Notes: generated from the letters alone by a model not told the origin. DNA of 64,000 nt from Pseudacidovorax sp. NFM-22 (GCF_021401245.1 NZ_JACBFY010000002.1:434001-498000); one strand, 5' to 3'; counted from the first letter of the stretch, positions 1-14,900 are shown. Made by a program: numbers and translations.

Positions 1-3000
1 ATGTCGCCCGAGGCCTGCAGCGTGATCGCGCCGGTGGCGGCCACGATGTCGCCGCCCGCCGCGCCGGCGATGCCGCCGCCGCTGGCCAGGATGCGCACCG
101 CGCCGCCGCCCACGGCGGCGATGGCGCCGTCGCCCGCGGACGACTGCCCGTCGGTGAGCTGCACGTCGCCGTGCGCCGTCAGCACCACGTCGCCGCCCGC
201 GCTGGTGCGCAGGTCGGACTGGGCCAGGCCCAGCACCGTGGTGGCGCCGGCCGCGTCCACGCGCCGCACCGAGACGCCGACCTCGCCCACGGTCAGGCCG
301 TCGGCCTCGTCCAGGTGCAGGCCGCCGGCCCCTGCGCGGGCGCTGAGCGTGCCGACCTGGATGGCGAACACGTCGTCGGCGCGGCCCACGGACTGGGCCT
401 GCAGTGCCAGGCCCGCGGCCTGCACGTGCACGCCGGCATCGCCGTTGTCCAGCACCGCGCCCTGCTCGGACAGCAGGGCCACCTGGCCGGCCGTCTGGAT
501 GCGGGCGATGCGCAGGTCGCCCTGCGCCTGCACGCGCACGTCCGCCGCGGCCTGCAGCAGGCTGCCGGCGCCCATGGCGATGCCGCCGGCGCTGGCACGC
601 AAGTCCAGCGTGCCGCTGCCACCGGTGGCCAGGGTGACGCCCGCGCCGGTGCGCAGGTCGCCGCCGGCCAGCAGGCTAACGGCGCCGCCCTCGCTGTGCA
701 CGCCTGAGAGCAGGGCCAGTTCGCCCGCCGCCTGCAGCCGCATCACGCCCTGGGCGCTGCGGGCGCCGGCGCTGCCGGCTTCCAGCGTCAGGTCGCCGCT
801 GCCGTTGCCCAGCACGACGGCGCCGCGGCCGGTGGCCTGCAGGCCATCGGCCGTGGCCGCGCCCAGGGCCGTGGCCGTGCCGCCGGCCGCCACGCGCGAG
901 ACGGTGACGCCGACCGCGCCGACCGCCAGGGCGTCGCGCTCCTGCACGAACAGGCCACCGTCGCCGGCCGTGGCGGCCAGGCGCTGCACCTGCGTGTCGA
1001 TGGCGCGCGCCGCGCTGCCGATGGCCTGGCCGGCCGACAGCAGCAGGGCCCGGGCCTGCACCGTGGCCTGCGCCCCGTTGCCGCCGTCGACCAGGCTGCC
1101 GCCCGCGATCGCCGCCACGTCGGCGTCGGTCACGATGCGGCCCAGCGTCAGTTGCTGCCCAGCCGCCACGCGGATGTTGGCCTGCGCGCTCAGCACGCTG
1201 TCGGCCGACTGCGTCAGGTTGCCGCCGGCGTCCACATCCACCGTGCCGGCGCCGCCCGTGCGGAGGTCCGCCCCGGCGTCAAAGCCGATGGCACTGCCCG
1301 CACGCAGGCTGATCGCACCGCTCGTGCTCAGCACGTCGGCCTGCACCGTCACGTTGCCGGCCAGCGCCTGCACCAGCACATTGCCGCTGCCGTGGGCCGA
1401 CACGCTTGCGCCCGCGCCGTTGGCCGTGCCGTCGCCCAGCACCAGGTCGCCCGTCGTGCTCTGCAGCACCACCGCGCCGTTGCCACCCAGCGTGCGCAGG
1501 TCCGACTGCGCCGCATCGGCCACCACCGTCGTGGTGCCGTCGGCACCCACCCGGTTGATGCTCGCCGCCACGTCGCCCACGGTCAGGCCGTCGGCCTCCA
1601 GCACGAACAGGCCGCCGTTGCCGGCGCTCGCGCTCAGCGTGGTGACCTTCGTCTCCAGCGCGTTGGTGGCGCTGCCGATGGCCGTGCCGGCCTGCAGGCG
1701 CAGGCTGCCCGCTTCGATGTTGACCGTGCCGTCGCCGGCCGCGTCCGCGTCCACGATGGCCGTGCCGGCCACGATGGAGACGGTGCCGCCGGTCGTGATG
1801 CGGCCGATGGTGGCCGTGGTGCCCGCGTTCACGCGCACCGTGCCCGTGCCGCTGGTCAGCAGGCTGCCGGCGTTCATCGCCAGGGCACCCGCTGCGTCCA
1901 CATCGACCGTGCCGGCGCCGCCCGTGCGGAGGTCCGCCCCGGCGTCGAAGCCGATGGCACTGCCCGCACGCAGGCTGATCGCACCGCTCGTGCTCAGCAC
2001 GTCGGCCTGCACCGTCACGTTGCCGGCCAGCGCCTGCACCAGCACATTGCCGCTGCCGTGGGCCGACACGCTTGCGCCCGCGCCGTTGGCCGTGCCGTCG
2101 CCCAGCACCAGGTCGCCCGTCGTGCTCTGCAGCACCACCGCGCCGTTGCCACCCAGCGTGCGCAGGTCCGACTGCGCCGCATCGGCCACCACCGTCGTGG
2201 TGCCGTCGGCACCCACCCGGTTGATGCTCGCCGCCACGTCGCCCACGGTCAGGCCGTCGGCTTCCAGCAGGTAGATACCGCCGTTGCCGGCGCTCGCGCT
2301 CAGCGTGGTCACCTTGGTCTCCAGCGCGTTGGCCGCGCTGCCGATGGCCGTGCCGGCCTGCAGGCGCAGGCTGCCCGCCTCGATGTTGACCGTGCTGTCG
2401 CCGGCAGCGTCCGCGTCCACGATGGCCGTGCCGGCCACGATGGAGACGGTGCCGCCGGTCGTGATGCGGCCGATGGTGGCCGTGGTGCCCGCGTTCACGC
2501 GCACCGAGCCCGTGCCGCTGGTCAGCAGGCTGCCGGCGTTCATCGCCAGGGCGCCCGCCGCGTCCACGTCCACCGTGCCGGTACCGCCCGTGCGGAGGTC
2601 CGCCCCGGCGTCGAAGCCGATGGCACCGCCCGCACGCACGCTGATCGCGCCGCTCGTGCTCAGCACGTCGGCCTGCACCGTCACGTTGCCCGCCAGCGCC
2701 CGCACCAGCACGTTGCCGCTGCCGTGGGCCGACACGCTTGCGCCCGCGCCGTTGGCCGTGCCGTCGCCCAGCACCAGGTCGCCCGTCGTGCTCTGCAGCA
2801 CCACCGCGCCATTGCCGCCCAGCGTGCGCAGGTCCGACTGCGCCGCATCGGCCACCACCGACGTGGTGCCGTCGGCACCCACGCGGTCGATGCTGGCCGC
2901 CACGTCGCCCACCGTCAGGCCGTCGGCCTCCAGCAGGTAGATGCCGCCGTTGCCGGCGCTCGCGCTCAGCGTGGTCACCTTGGTCTCCAGCGCGTTGGCC

Positions 3001-6000
3001 GCGCTGCCGATGGCCGTGCCCGCCTGCAGGCGCAGGCTGCCCGCCTCGATGTTGACCGTGCTGTCGCCGGCCGCGTCCGCGTCCACGATGGCCGTGCCGG
3101 CGACGATGGAGACGGTGCCGCCCGTCGTGATGCGGCCGATGGTGGCCGTGGTGCCCGCATTCACGCGCACCGTGCCCGTGCCGCTGCTCAGCAGGCTGCC
3201 GGCGTTCATCGCCAGGGCGCCCGCTGTGTCCACGTCCACCGTGCCGGCTCCGCCCGTGCGGAGGTCCGCCCCGGCGTCGAAGCCGATGGCGCCCGCCGCA
3301 CGCACGCTGATCGCGCCGCTGCCGCTCAGCACGTCGGCATTGGCCGCGGCGCTGAAGGCGCCGGCGCTCTGCAGCAGCACGTTGCCGCTGCCGTTCGCCG
3401 ACACGGCCGCGCCGTCGAGCGAGCCGGGCTGGCCGTCGGTCAGCGTCAGCGTGCCGGTGCCGCCGGTGCGCAGCACGATGCTGCCGTTGCCACCGGTGGT
3501 GCGCAGGTCCGACTGGGCCGCGTCCACGGTGGCGGCGTCCAGCGTGCCGGCCGCATTCACCTTCTGCACCGCCACCGAGACCGTGGTCACGGTCACGCCG
3601 TCGGCCTCGCTCAGGAAGAGGCCGCCGCCGGCCGCCTGGGCACTGAGGTTGACGGTGGCCGTCTCCAGGTGGTTGCCCGCGGCGCCGATGCCGGTGCCGG
3701 CCGCGAGGCGCAGGCCGCCCGAGACATTGCCGGTGGTGATGTTGACGCTGCTGTCGCCGTCCGCGTCGGCATCGAGGATGCTGCCCGCGGTGGCGGTGAC
3801 CGAGACGCCGCCCGTGGCCGAGGTGAGCGCGATCACGCCCACCACCACGTCCTGCGCCGCGAGCAGGCGCACCGTGCCGCCGGCCGTGATGGTGTTGCCG
3901 GCCGCCTGGACGATGCTGCCCAGGGCCGATTCCACGTCCACGCCGCCCACCAGGCCGGTGGCGATGCCCACCGCGCCGTTGAAGCGCACGCCCGCCTGGC
4001 CCAGCACCGTGACGAAGCCGCCCGTGCTGCCGCTGGTGGTGATGGCCGCGTCGGCGATCACCCGGCCCGCCAGGGCCTCGATGCGCACATGGCCGCCCGC
4101 GCCGCTGCCGTTGCCGGCCGCCACGGCCACGCCGTCGGCATTGCCGCCGTCGCCGAGCACGAGGTCGCCGGTGGTGCTGCGCAGCACCACGCCGGTGTTG
4201 CCGGTGGTGACGATGTCGGACTGCGCGGCGTCGGCCAAGGCCGAGAGGCTGCCATCCGCCGCCGCGCGCTGCACGCTTGCCGCCACCGCGCCGACGGCCA
4301 GGCCGTCGGATTCGAGCAGGAACACGCCCGTGGCCCCGGCACGCGCCGACAGGGTGGCGACCGTGGTCTCCAGCGCGTTGGCGCCAGTGCCGATGCTGCC
4401 GCCCGCCTCCAGCCGCAGGCCCGCGGCCTGGATGTTGACGGTGCTGTCGCCCGCGGCGTCGGCGTCGAGGATCGCGCCGCCCGCCGTCACCGACACATTG
4501 CCAGCCGTGGCGACGCGCGCCAGGGTGGCCGCGCCGCCCGCCTGCAGGCGGATGTCGCCGCTGCCGGTGACGAAGCTGCTGCCCACCGCCTGCGTCAGCG
4601 CGCCGCTGCCGGCCTGCACATCCAGGCTGCCGGCGCCGCTGCTGCGCAGGTCGGCATTGGCCGTGACCGAGGTGCCGGCCCGCACGCTGATCGCGCCGCC
4701 CTGCGACACCACCGCCCCGTCGAGGGTGATGGCGCCGGCCAGGGCCTGCAGCAGCACGGGGCCGCTGTCGGCGCCCACGCCGCTGCTGCCGGCCGTGCCG
4801 GCGCGCAGCACCAGGTCGCCGGTGGCGCTGGTGAGCACGATGGCGCCGGCGCCGGTGGCGGCCAGGTCCTCCTGCGCCGCGTTCTGGGTGGCCACGGCAC
4901 TGCCGTCGGCCTGCACGCGCTGCACGTCCACGGTGACGGCGTCCACCGCCAGGCCATCGCTTTCGGCGATGAACAGGCCGCCCGCACCGGCGCTCGCGCT
5001 CAGGGTGGCGACGGTGGTCTCCAGCGCGTTGGCGCCGCTGCCGATGGCCGTGCCCGCGCCGAGGCGCAGGGCGCTGGCGCGCACGTCCACGTCGGTGTCG
5101 CCGGCTGCGTCGCCATCGACGATGCGGCCCGACGCGGTCAGTGCCACGCGGCCGCTGCCGGCGTCTACCGACTCCAGCGTCAGGTCGCCGCCCAGCGCGC
5201 TCAGCAGGACGTTGCCGTCCACCGTCACGATGGTGCCGCTACCCTGCGCCTGCACCAGGTCGCGGCCGGCGGTGGCGCCGACCGTGGCGCCGCTGCCCAG
5301 CGTGAGGATGGCGGCGTTCTGGCGCAGGTCCTGCGCGGCGGCCAGCGTGATGTGGCCGGCCGTGGCCGTGAGGGCCGCGTCGATCACCAGGTCGGCCCCG
5401 GTGCCGCCGGCCTGCAGCAGCAGGTTGCCGCCGGCGGTGCCGGCCGTCTGCACGGTGAGCGTGCCGGCCGCGGTGCCCAGCACCAGCGCGCCGCCCGCCG
5501 TGAAGGCCGCCTGCGCGGCATCGGCGCGCGACGCGGTGCTGCCGCCGTCGAGCCCGACGCGCACCACCGCGATCTCGCCGACCGCGCCCACGGTCAGGGC
5601 CGTGGATTCGGCGATGAAGAGGCCGGCGCCGGCCGTGACGCTCAGCACCGCCGCTTCCGTTTCCAGCGCATTGGCGCCGCTGCCGATGGCGCCGCCCGCC
5701 GACAGGCGCAGCTGGGAGGCCTGCACGTCGACGGCGCCGGCCGTGGCCTCGCTGGCGTTGTCCAGGATCGCGCCGCCGGCCACCAGGCTCACCGAACCCC
5801 AGCCGGACTGGCCGGCCAGGCTGCCGGCCGCACGGTCGGCCGCGGTGCGCGCATCGACCAGGCCGACCGTGAGGTCGCCGGTGCTCGCTTCCACGCGGAT
5901 GTTGCCGCCGCCGGTGCGCAGCACGCTGCCGTCGGCGGTGACGACGCTGCCCTGTGCCTGCAGGTCCAGCGTGCCGCTGCCGCCGGTGGCAAGCACCACG

Positions 6001-8950
6001 CCCGCCGACACCGCAAGGCTGCCGCCGGTCGAAAGCACGCTCACGCTGCCGCTGGCCGAGCCCACGCCCGCCGCGAGGGTCACATCGCCCGCGGCCTGCA
6101 GCCGCACGGTGCCGCTGGCGGCGCTCACGCCCGCGGTGCCGGCCGTGCCGGCGCCCACGGTCAGGCTGCCCGCCTGCACCTGCAGCACGATGGCACCCGC
6201 GCCGGTGGCCGACAGGTCTTCCTGCGCGGTGCCGGCCACGGTGCTGGCCAGGCCGGTGGCGGCGACGCGGCTCGCGTCCACCGTCACCGTGCCCACCACC
6301 AGGCCGTCGGCCTCGCTGACGAACAGCCCGCCCGCACCCGCCGCGGCACTGAGCGTGCCCACCGCGGTGTCGAGCGCATTGCTGCCGCTGCCGATGGCCG
6401 TGCCGGCCGTCAGGCGCAGCGCCGTGGCGCTCACGTCCAGGTCGCTGCCGCCATCCACGTCCAGGATGCTGCCGGCCGTGGCCGTGATGGCCACGCTGCC
6501 GCCGCCGGCGTCGACGAGTTCCAGGCCCACGTCGCGCGCCGCGGTGAAGACCACGTTGCCGCCCGCCGTGCGGGTCTGGCCGCTGCCGGCCGTCTGCAGC
6601 AGGTCGCGTCCGGCCACCTGCTCCACGCTGGCGCCGATGCCGCTGCTGGCCACCGTGGCCGCCTGCAGCAGATCGCGCCCGGCGATCAGGCTGGCCGCGC
6701 CGCCCGCACCGATGCGGGCATTGAGCGCCAGGTCGGTGCCGGCCTCCAGCCGCAGGGTGCCCGCGGCATCGACGCCGCGGTCGTTGGTCATGCCCTCGTT
6801 CACGGTCAGGCTGCCCGCCGCCGTGAGCACCACGCTACCGCCGCTGACCACATCGGAGATGCGGCCGGCGGAGGTGCTGGTGCTCGCGCCGTCCGGGCCG
6901 ACACGGTTCACCACGATGACGCTCATGTTGTCGACCGTGAGGTCGCTGGCGTCCGCCACGAACACGCCGCCCGTGCCGGTGGCCGCGGCGCCCATCACGG
7001 CCGCCTCGATCTCCAGCGCGTTGCTGGCGCTGCCGATGCCGTTGCCCGCGGCGCTGCCCGCCAGCAGGCGCAGGTTGCGCGCATACACGTCCACCGACGG
7101 CACGGTCTCGCCGTCGTCGTCGAGGATGGAGGCGCCCGCCTGCACGCTCACCGAGCCCCAGCCGGACTGGCCGGACTGGCCGGCCAGGCTGCCGGCCGTG
7201 CGGTCGGCGGCGCTGCGCGCGTCCAGCAGGCCCAGCGTGGCCGAGCCGGTGCCCGCCATCACCTGGATGTTGCCGCCGTCGCTCTGGGCCACGGCGCCCG
7301 CGCCCATGGTGAAGCCGGTGCCGGCCAGCACGGCGATGTGGCCGCCGCCCGTGGCCAGGGCGATGCCCGCGGCCTGGGTGATGGCGCCGCCCGCGCTCAG
7401 CGTCAGCTCGCCGCTGCCGGAGCCCACGGCCGCGCGGATCTGCAGGCTGCCCGGCGTGGCGCCGGTCCAGGCATTGGCGAGCAGCACGTTGCCGCTGCCG
7501 CCGGCCGTCACGGCCGCGTCCACCACCAGGTCGCCGGCGCGGGACAGGCCGTTGGTCACCACGATGGCGCCGCCGTCGCCGCTGCGCAGGCCCACCAGGG
7601 TGCTGCCGCTGGCGGACGCGGCGCTGCTGCCGTCGGCGCCGATGCGGTTGACCGCCACGGCCGCCACGCTGCCGATGGTCAGGCCGTTCTCCTCGCCCAC
7701 GAAGAGCCCGCCGCTGCCCGCGCTGGCGGCCAGGGTGCTCACCGAGGTCTCGATGCGGTTGGCCGCCGTGCCGATGCTGCCGCCCGCCACCAGGCGCACC
7801 GCGCCCGCCGTCAGGTTGACCAGCTGCGGCGAGGCGCCGTCGGCATCCGCGTCCAGGATCGAGCCCGAGGCGCCGATGGCGATCAGGCCCGCGGTGCTGC
7901 TGCCGGTGCCCACGGTGCCGATCACGGCGTCGCCGCCGGCGGCGTCGATGCGGATGTTGCCGCCCGCGCTCAGCACGCGGGCCGCGGCGTCCAGCGCGAT
8001 GCCGGCGTCGGCCGCCAGCTCGACGGTGGCGCTGCCGCCCAGGGCCTGCGCCTTGAAGGCGCTGCTGCCCACGATGCCGTCGGCCGACAGCAGCGAGAGG
8101 CTGCCGCCGCCGGCGGTGCTCACGTCGGCGCGCAGGTCCAGCGTGGCATCGGTGCCTTCGGCCGCCTCGCCGCTGCGCAGGCGGATGTGGCCGCTGCCGG
8201 TCTGGCGCACCGTGCCCTCGACCACCAGCCGTCCGTCGGTGGTCTGGATCACGATGGCGCCGCTGCCGGCGTTGTCGATGGCGGTCATGCCCGAGGCCAC
8301 CAGGCGCAGTGCCGTGGCCTCCTGCACATACACGCCGCCCGTGGCGCCGTTGGTGGCGCTCAGCTGGGCCACGCGGGTCTGCAGCGCGGCCGAGGCGGCG
8401 CCGATGCCGGCCGCGGCGCTCATGCGCAGCGCGGCGGTGTCGCCGTCGATGTTTGGCCCGTCGCCACTGAGGTTGTCGCGGATCGCACCGCCGGTGGCCG
8501 TGAGCGTTACCAGCCCGCCCGCCAGGATGCGGCTGAGCGAGAGGTCGCCGCTGTCGGCCGTCAGCGTCACGGCACCGGTGTTGCCGGCATTGACCGAGCC
8601 GATGGTCGCGCCGTCGGCCATGGCGATGCCGGCGCTGGCGCGCACGTCCACCAGGCCGCCCGCGGCGGCGATGTCGCCGCCCAGCGAGGCGCTGCCGCCA
8701 TTGGCGCGCAGCGTCACGCTGCCGCCGGTGGTGGCGATGCGCCCGTCGTGCGTGGCGTCGTCCAGCAGCACGATGCCGCCGCTGGCCGTGAGCGACACGG
8801 CGCCGGTGGTGCTGGCGATGGCCTGGTGCACCACCAGGCTGCCGCCATCGGCCGTCAGCGACACGCTGCCGCTGCCGGCCTGCAGCACGCCGGTGCCCGA
8901 GGCCGCCACCGTGAGCTGGCCGGCCGTGGTGGCCACGCCGATGTTGCCGC
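1..8950 (-). repeat. About 13 copies of a 210-245-residue beta-helix module
   Basis: A recurring marker (L-x-x-A-G-x-x-IG-x-x-x-NALET, then LS/ASAGxGGLF, then ADGLTVG) is found near plus-strand positions 291, 925, 1583, 2249, 2915, 3595, 4299, 4950, 5598, 6302, 6945, 7680 and 8311, so the spacing is 630-735 bp. Each copy also carries an I-x-DADAAGDS segment and a LVLGDG-type strand. The series is cut by the window edge. Confidence 0.8.
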
Positions 8951-11900
8951 TGGCGCCCGCCTGCGTCTGGGCCACGCCCAGCACCGTGAGGTCGCCACCG
9001 GCCGCCGTCTCGCGGATGGTGATGTCGCCCAGCGTGCCGGTGTGCGTGGCGCTGACGCTGTCGAGCTGGGTGGCGCCCAGGTTGATGCCCGAGGCCGCGG
9101 TCACCGTCAGGCGGCCGCCGATCAGCGCCTCGCCCGTGGCGCCGTCGGCCGCGGCGTCGAACTGCTGCACGGAGCCCGTGGCCGAGTACAGGACGATGTC
9201 CTGCGCGCCGGCCGCGGTGCGCGCCTCCATGGTGTTGCCGATGCGGATGTTGCCGATCGCGTCGAGCTTGACCGTGCCTTCCACCAGCAGCGTCTGGTTG
9301 GCGAGGTTGGAGTCCTCCACCGTGATGTTCTGGCCGTAGACCTCCAGGTTGTCGCGCAGCAGCGGCTGGCCCGCCGTGGTCAGCGCCGCGATGCGCACGG
9401 TGCCGGTGCCGGTGGCATGGCCGGTGCTGCTGTCGTAGCCGCCGATCACGATGGTGCTGAAGCCGTCGGCCAGCTTGCGCACCTCCTGGTCGTTGATGTT
9501 GAGCGTGGCGCTGGTCACGCTGTTGATCGGCGAGCCCACCTCGATGTTGAGGCTGGTGGTGGTGGGCCGCAGCCAGAGCTTGCCGGTGCCCACGATGGAC
9601 TCGTCGCCGCCCTGGAAGTCGATCTCGTCGCCCTGCAGCACGATGTCGCCACCGCCCTGCACCACCACGCCGCCCTTGAAGATCACCTGGCTCGCGCCCT
9701 GGATCACCAGCTTGCCCGAGGTGAGCACCACGTCGCTGTAGAAGGTGACCACGCCGCTGGCGGTGATCTGCAGGTCGCCGTTGACGGTGACCGGGCCGTA
9801 GAAGGTGACGTTGTTGGGCAGGTTCACCTCGCCGCCCACCGTCACGCCGCCGATGGTCAGGCCTTCGAGCGCATCGTCGCCGCCCACGGTGCCGCTGATG
9901 ACGATGTTGTCGGCCGCCTCCAGGCGCAGGTAGTCGGGCGTGGCGTCCTGGTTGCCGTTGAGCATGTGCGAGGGCAGGCTGCCCAGCTGCAGGCTGCCGG
10001 TGCCGTCGGTGCCGGCGCGCAGGGTGATCGGCGCGCTGGCGGTGCCGCCGTTGATGCGCACCGAGTCGTTGATGGTGATGTCCGAGTCCGAGGACGCATT
10101 GGCCGAGACCGTGGTGGTGTTGCCCGAGCCGCTGATGGTCAGCGAGGCGTCGTGCGTCAGCACCAGCTCCTGGTTGATGTAGACCTCGCCGCCCACGTTG
10201 GGGTTGAGGATGACCAGGTCGTCCCTGACCTGGATCGTTCCGCCGGACACGCCCGCGCCGCCCAGGTAGACCTTGAGCGCGGTGTCGGTGCCGCCGATGA
10301 CGATCTGGCCGAAGCCGTCCTGCAGGTGCCCGAGCGAGTCGTTGCTCAGCTGCATGCCGCCGGCGGTGCTGCCGGCATCGCCCAGCACCACGGTGCCGGT
10401 CGGGTCCGAGGGCTTGAAGGTGAGCGTGGCCCCGGCGCTGCGCACGTCGGCGGCGATGCTCACCTGGTCGGAGCGGATGGTGATGTCCTGCCCGCCCGCG
10501 TCCACGTCGTTGACGAACTTCTGCTCGCCCTGCAGCGCCGCCACGTCGGTCTGGCCGCCGCGCGAGCCGGCCGCCGCGGCGTCCGAGTGCACAACGATGG
10601 AGCCGGTGGCGAAGACCACCACGTCCTGCCGGCTGGTGCTGGAGACGGTGAGCGACTGCGCGTCCACCACGATGGCCTGCGGGCTGAAGGTGAAGTCCTC
10701 GTAGCGCTGGCCCACCGAGCCCTTGGCCGTGATGGTGATGCCGCCGCCCGCGGCCGACAGCATGGGGCCGCCGGCGCTGCGCAGCACCGTGCCGTTGGGC
10801 ACGTGCGAGGCGGCGTTGTAGTCCTCCAGGTTCGCCACGGTGATCAGGCCGGTGGCCTGGTCCATGGTGAACTTGTTGCGCGAGAGCATCCAGTCGATGT
10901 CGGCGTCGAAGCCGCTGCCGTCGCGCAGCCAGCCCAGCGCGGCGCTGTCGTTGACCACCGAGCCGGCGAGGGCGCGCACGCCGATGCTGCCGCTGCCGCC
11001 GGCCTTGACGGTGGCGCCCAGCGCCACGTCGCCGCCCTCGGCCGTGAGGGCGATGCTGCCGCCCGTGGTGTCGACCGCCTGGCCGATGTGCAGGCTACCG
11101 CCCGCATACAGCGCCAGGTCGCCACCGGCGCTGTGCACGCCGGCGCCGCTCGCCAGCACGTCGATGTCGCCATGGCGCGCCAGGATCGAGACGCGGCCCG
11201 CGGCCTGCTGGTCCACGCCCACCAGCTGCAGGCCGTCCACCTCCTCGATGAACACGTCGCCGTGGCCGGTGTTGACGAAATCCAGCGCCCGCACCTGCAC
11301 TTCCAGCGCATTGCCGTCCTCGCCGATGCCGCCGCTGGAGCGGATGTACAGCAGCGCGTCGGCCGCGATGACGTCGGTGCTGCCCTCGGCCACGTCCAGC
11401 ACGCCGCCAGCCACGATGCGCAGCGCGCCGTCGTGGGTGGTGCGCAGCTTGCCCAGCAGGATGGCGCCGCCCGCATCGAGCGCGATGGCGCCGCTGCCCG
11501 CATTGACGGTGGTGTCGCCTTCCATCGAAAGGCTGCCGGTGCCGGCGTCCAGCGTCACCGCGCCCGAGACGCTGGTGATGTCGCCCTGGCCGCTCATGGC
11601 CAGGCCGCCCTGGCCGCGCAACGTCACGTCGCCCGAGACGCTGGACAGCGCCTGGTTCAGCGTCAGCACGCCGGCCGTGGTGACCAGCGAGATGCCGGCG
11701 CTGCCGGTGGCGGCGATGGCGCCGTCCACCGTCATGGCGCCGCCCGACTGCAGGTGCACCGCGGCATGGCTGGTGCTCAGCGCCTGGGTGACGGTCATGC
11801 CGTCCTTCTCGTAGATGGCGATGGCCGAGCCGGCCGTCACCGTCAGCGTGTCGGCCTCGATAGTGCCGACCACCGCGCCATTGACCAGCCGGCCCGCCGA

Positions 11901-14900
11901 CACCGCACCGGCCGCCGTCAGCGTCACCGCGCCAGCCGAGGTCATGCTGTCGATGGCGATGGCGCCGGTGCGCGAGGTGATGCTCACGTCGCCCGCGGTG
12001 CCGGTGATGGCGCCGATGCGCACATCGCCGTCGGCCACGATGGTGATGTTGCCGCCGGCCATCTGGATGCCGGTGATCTCCAGCGCGCCGGTCTGGATCA
12101 CCGTGAGGTTGCCGTCGCCGGTCATGGTGACCTGCAGCGTGCCGACCTCGGTGGTGAGCGTCAGGTCATGGCCGGCCGACACCGTGAGCGCGCCCGCGCT
12201 GAGCGTGCCGCCCAGCGTGAGCGAGGCGCCGGCACTGAGCGTGACCGTGCCGCTGCTGCCCACGTCGATGTCGGAGACGACCACCAGGTCGCGGCCCGCG
12301 CCGAGCGTGAGGTTGTCGCCGTCGAAGGTGGGCAGGTTGACCACCGTCAGGCTGCCGCTGACCAGCAGGCTGGCGTCGCCGGCACTGCGGTCGGGGACGA
12401 TCAGCACATAGTCGCCGCTCTTGGCGAGCGCCTGGGTGGCGGCGGCATCGCGCACGCTGCCCTTGAGCTCGAAGGCCGCATTGGCCTGCAGCGCCGTGAG
12501 CGTGAGGGTGCTGCCCTGCACGCTGGCTGCGACCACGCCGTCCTGCTCGATGCGCTGCTCCAGCGCGCCCAGCACCGAGGCCCAGTCGGCCGTGACGGCC
12601 TGGCCGCCCACGGAGCCGCCCACCTGCACGGTGTAGCTGCGCGCGCCCACCTGCACGGTGTAGTCCACGCCCGCATGCGGCGTGCCGCTGAACGTGAGGC
12701 GGCTGGCCTGCGTGGCGTCCTGGCCGGCCGCGGCCAGCACGCTGCCCGCGTCGACCACGCCGCCGGCCACCGCCGTCTGCGACAGGCGCTGCACCGTCAC
12801 GTCGTCGACGGTGAAGGCCTGGTTGGCCGCGTTGGCCGTCAGCACCAGCTGGCGCGTGGCGGCATCGAAGCCCACGTCCAGCAGCGCATGGCCGCCGTCC
12901 ACCTCGCCCGCCTCGATGGCGGTGGCCAGGGCGCCCAGCACCGAGGCCCAGCTGGCGGTCACGCCGCCGCTGCCCACGGTGGCGCTGTAAGCGTGGCCGT
13001 TGACCTGCACCGTGAAGACGCTGCCCGTGGCCAGCGTGTAGCCGGCCGTCGCCGGATCGGCGAAGACCACATGGCTCTTCTGCTGCACCTGCGTGCCCGC
13101 GTCCACGTCGGTGTCGAAGGTGGCAGCAACCGCGCCCGACTGGCCCAGGGCCACCGTGCCGAAGGCGTCGTTGGCCACCTCGGCCGCGAGGCCGACCACG
13201 CTGCGCTGCGCCACGCTGGCGCCGAAGCTGGTGGAGGCGGAGGCGATGGCCGAGGTGCTGAGCACCGTCAGCAGGCCGCCGGCGCCCGACTGCGGATCGG
13301 CGAAGTCGCTGCTGACCTTGTAGCCGCCCTCCTGGATCAGCGTCAGCAGCTGGGCCGTCACGGCCTGTGCGCTGTCGCCCGCCTGGGCGGTGTAGCTGTA
13401 GGCCGTGCCGTCGAGGGTGATGGTGTAGGCCGTGCCGGCCGCGACCGTCAGGCTGCGCAGGTCGAGCACGCGGCCGTCGTAGGCCGTGGCGTCGATGGCC
13501 TCGCCGCGCTCGATCTGCGCCGCCAGCGCCGTGCGCAGCGAGGCCCAGTCGGTCACGCTGGCCACCGTGGCGGTGGCGCCGTAGCTGGCATGAGCATCGA
13601 CCGCCGCCGCCAGGCCCTGCACCACGGCCGCCAGGCCGTCGCCGCTGGCCGCGGTGTAGCTGAAGCTCTGGCCGCCCACGGTGAACACGTAGCGCCAGCC
13701 CTGCTGCACCTGCAGGCTGCTCAGGTCGAAGTGACGGCCGGCCTGGGTGGTGTCGTCCTGCAGCAGGCCCGCCTGGCCGGCCTGCACGCTCTGCATCGAG
13801 CTGCCGCCGACCTGGGTGGCCGCGAGCGTGGCGCCCGCGCTGAAGGTGATGACCGTGCCCGAGACCTGGGCCGCAATGGTGGCGTCGGCATCGGCCAGCG
13901 CCGCCAGCTTGCCGGCGATGCTGGCACGGGTGTCGCCATCGGCGGCGACCACGTCGAAGCGCTTGCCGTCGGCCACCGTGAGCGTGTAGTGCGCGCCCGC
14001 GACGATGCCGGACAGGCCCGCCAGGTCGACCGTGACGTCGTTGCCCGAGGCCGTGCCGCTGGCCGTGCCCAGGCTGCTGTCGGCCTGCAGCGCCAGCACG
14101 TCGAGGCTGCCGCTGCCGTTGCCCAGGCCGGTGACGTCGATGAAGGCATTGGTGCCCAGGCGCACGAGGTAGTCGTGCCCGTCCAGCGTGAGGCCGTAGA
14201 GCTTGCCGGACTGCGGCGCCGCGCCGCTGTCGAACAGCACGTTGGTGTGCTGCGCCTGGTCGAAGCCCGGCGGCACGTCGCCGGCGCCGGTGTCGAGGCT
14301 GCCGCCGTCCTTGGCCACGCCGCCGGTGACGGCGTCGAGCGTGGGCAGGGTCAGCGACACGCCGGCCAGGGTGAAGGGCGTGTTGCCCTGCTCGGCGCTG
14401 AGCACCAGCCGCAGGTTGTCCGCATCCACCGTGACGGCGATGGCCTCGCCCTGCTCGATGCGCGTCTTGAGCGCGCCGAGCACGTCGGCCGCCGTGTCGC
14501 CCTGGGCCGCGGTCACGCTGTAGGCATGGCCGTTGACGGTGACGGCGTAGATCTGCCCCGCCGCCGGCTGGATGCCGAAGGCCAGCGTGCTGACCTGCGC
14601 CACCGACACGCCGGCCGGCGTGAGCGTCTGGCCCTGCAGGTTGACGATGGCGCCGCCGGCCTCCAGCAGCGAATGCTCGGTGACGGTGCTCTGCGCGTCG
14701 TAGCTGAAGCCGCCGGCGGCGATGGTGCGCACCTCGACGTCGTCGCCATTGCCGTGCTTGCCGGGGTCGGTGAGCTGGGTGATCTGCGCCGCGCCGCGCA
14801 CCGTCACCTGGTAGCCGTAGAGGTCGGCGGTGCGGTCGTCATAGGCATCGGTCACCACGGTGGTGGTGCCGTCGGCCTGCAGCGTGGCCACCGACAGGGC

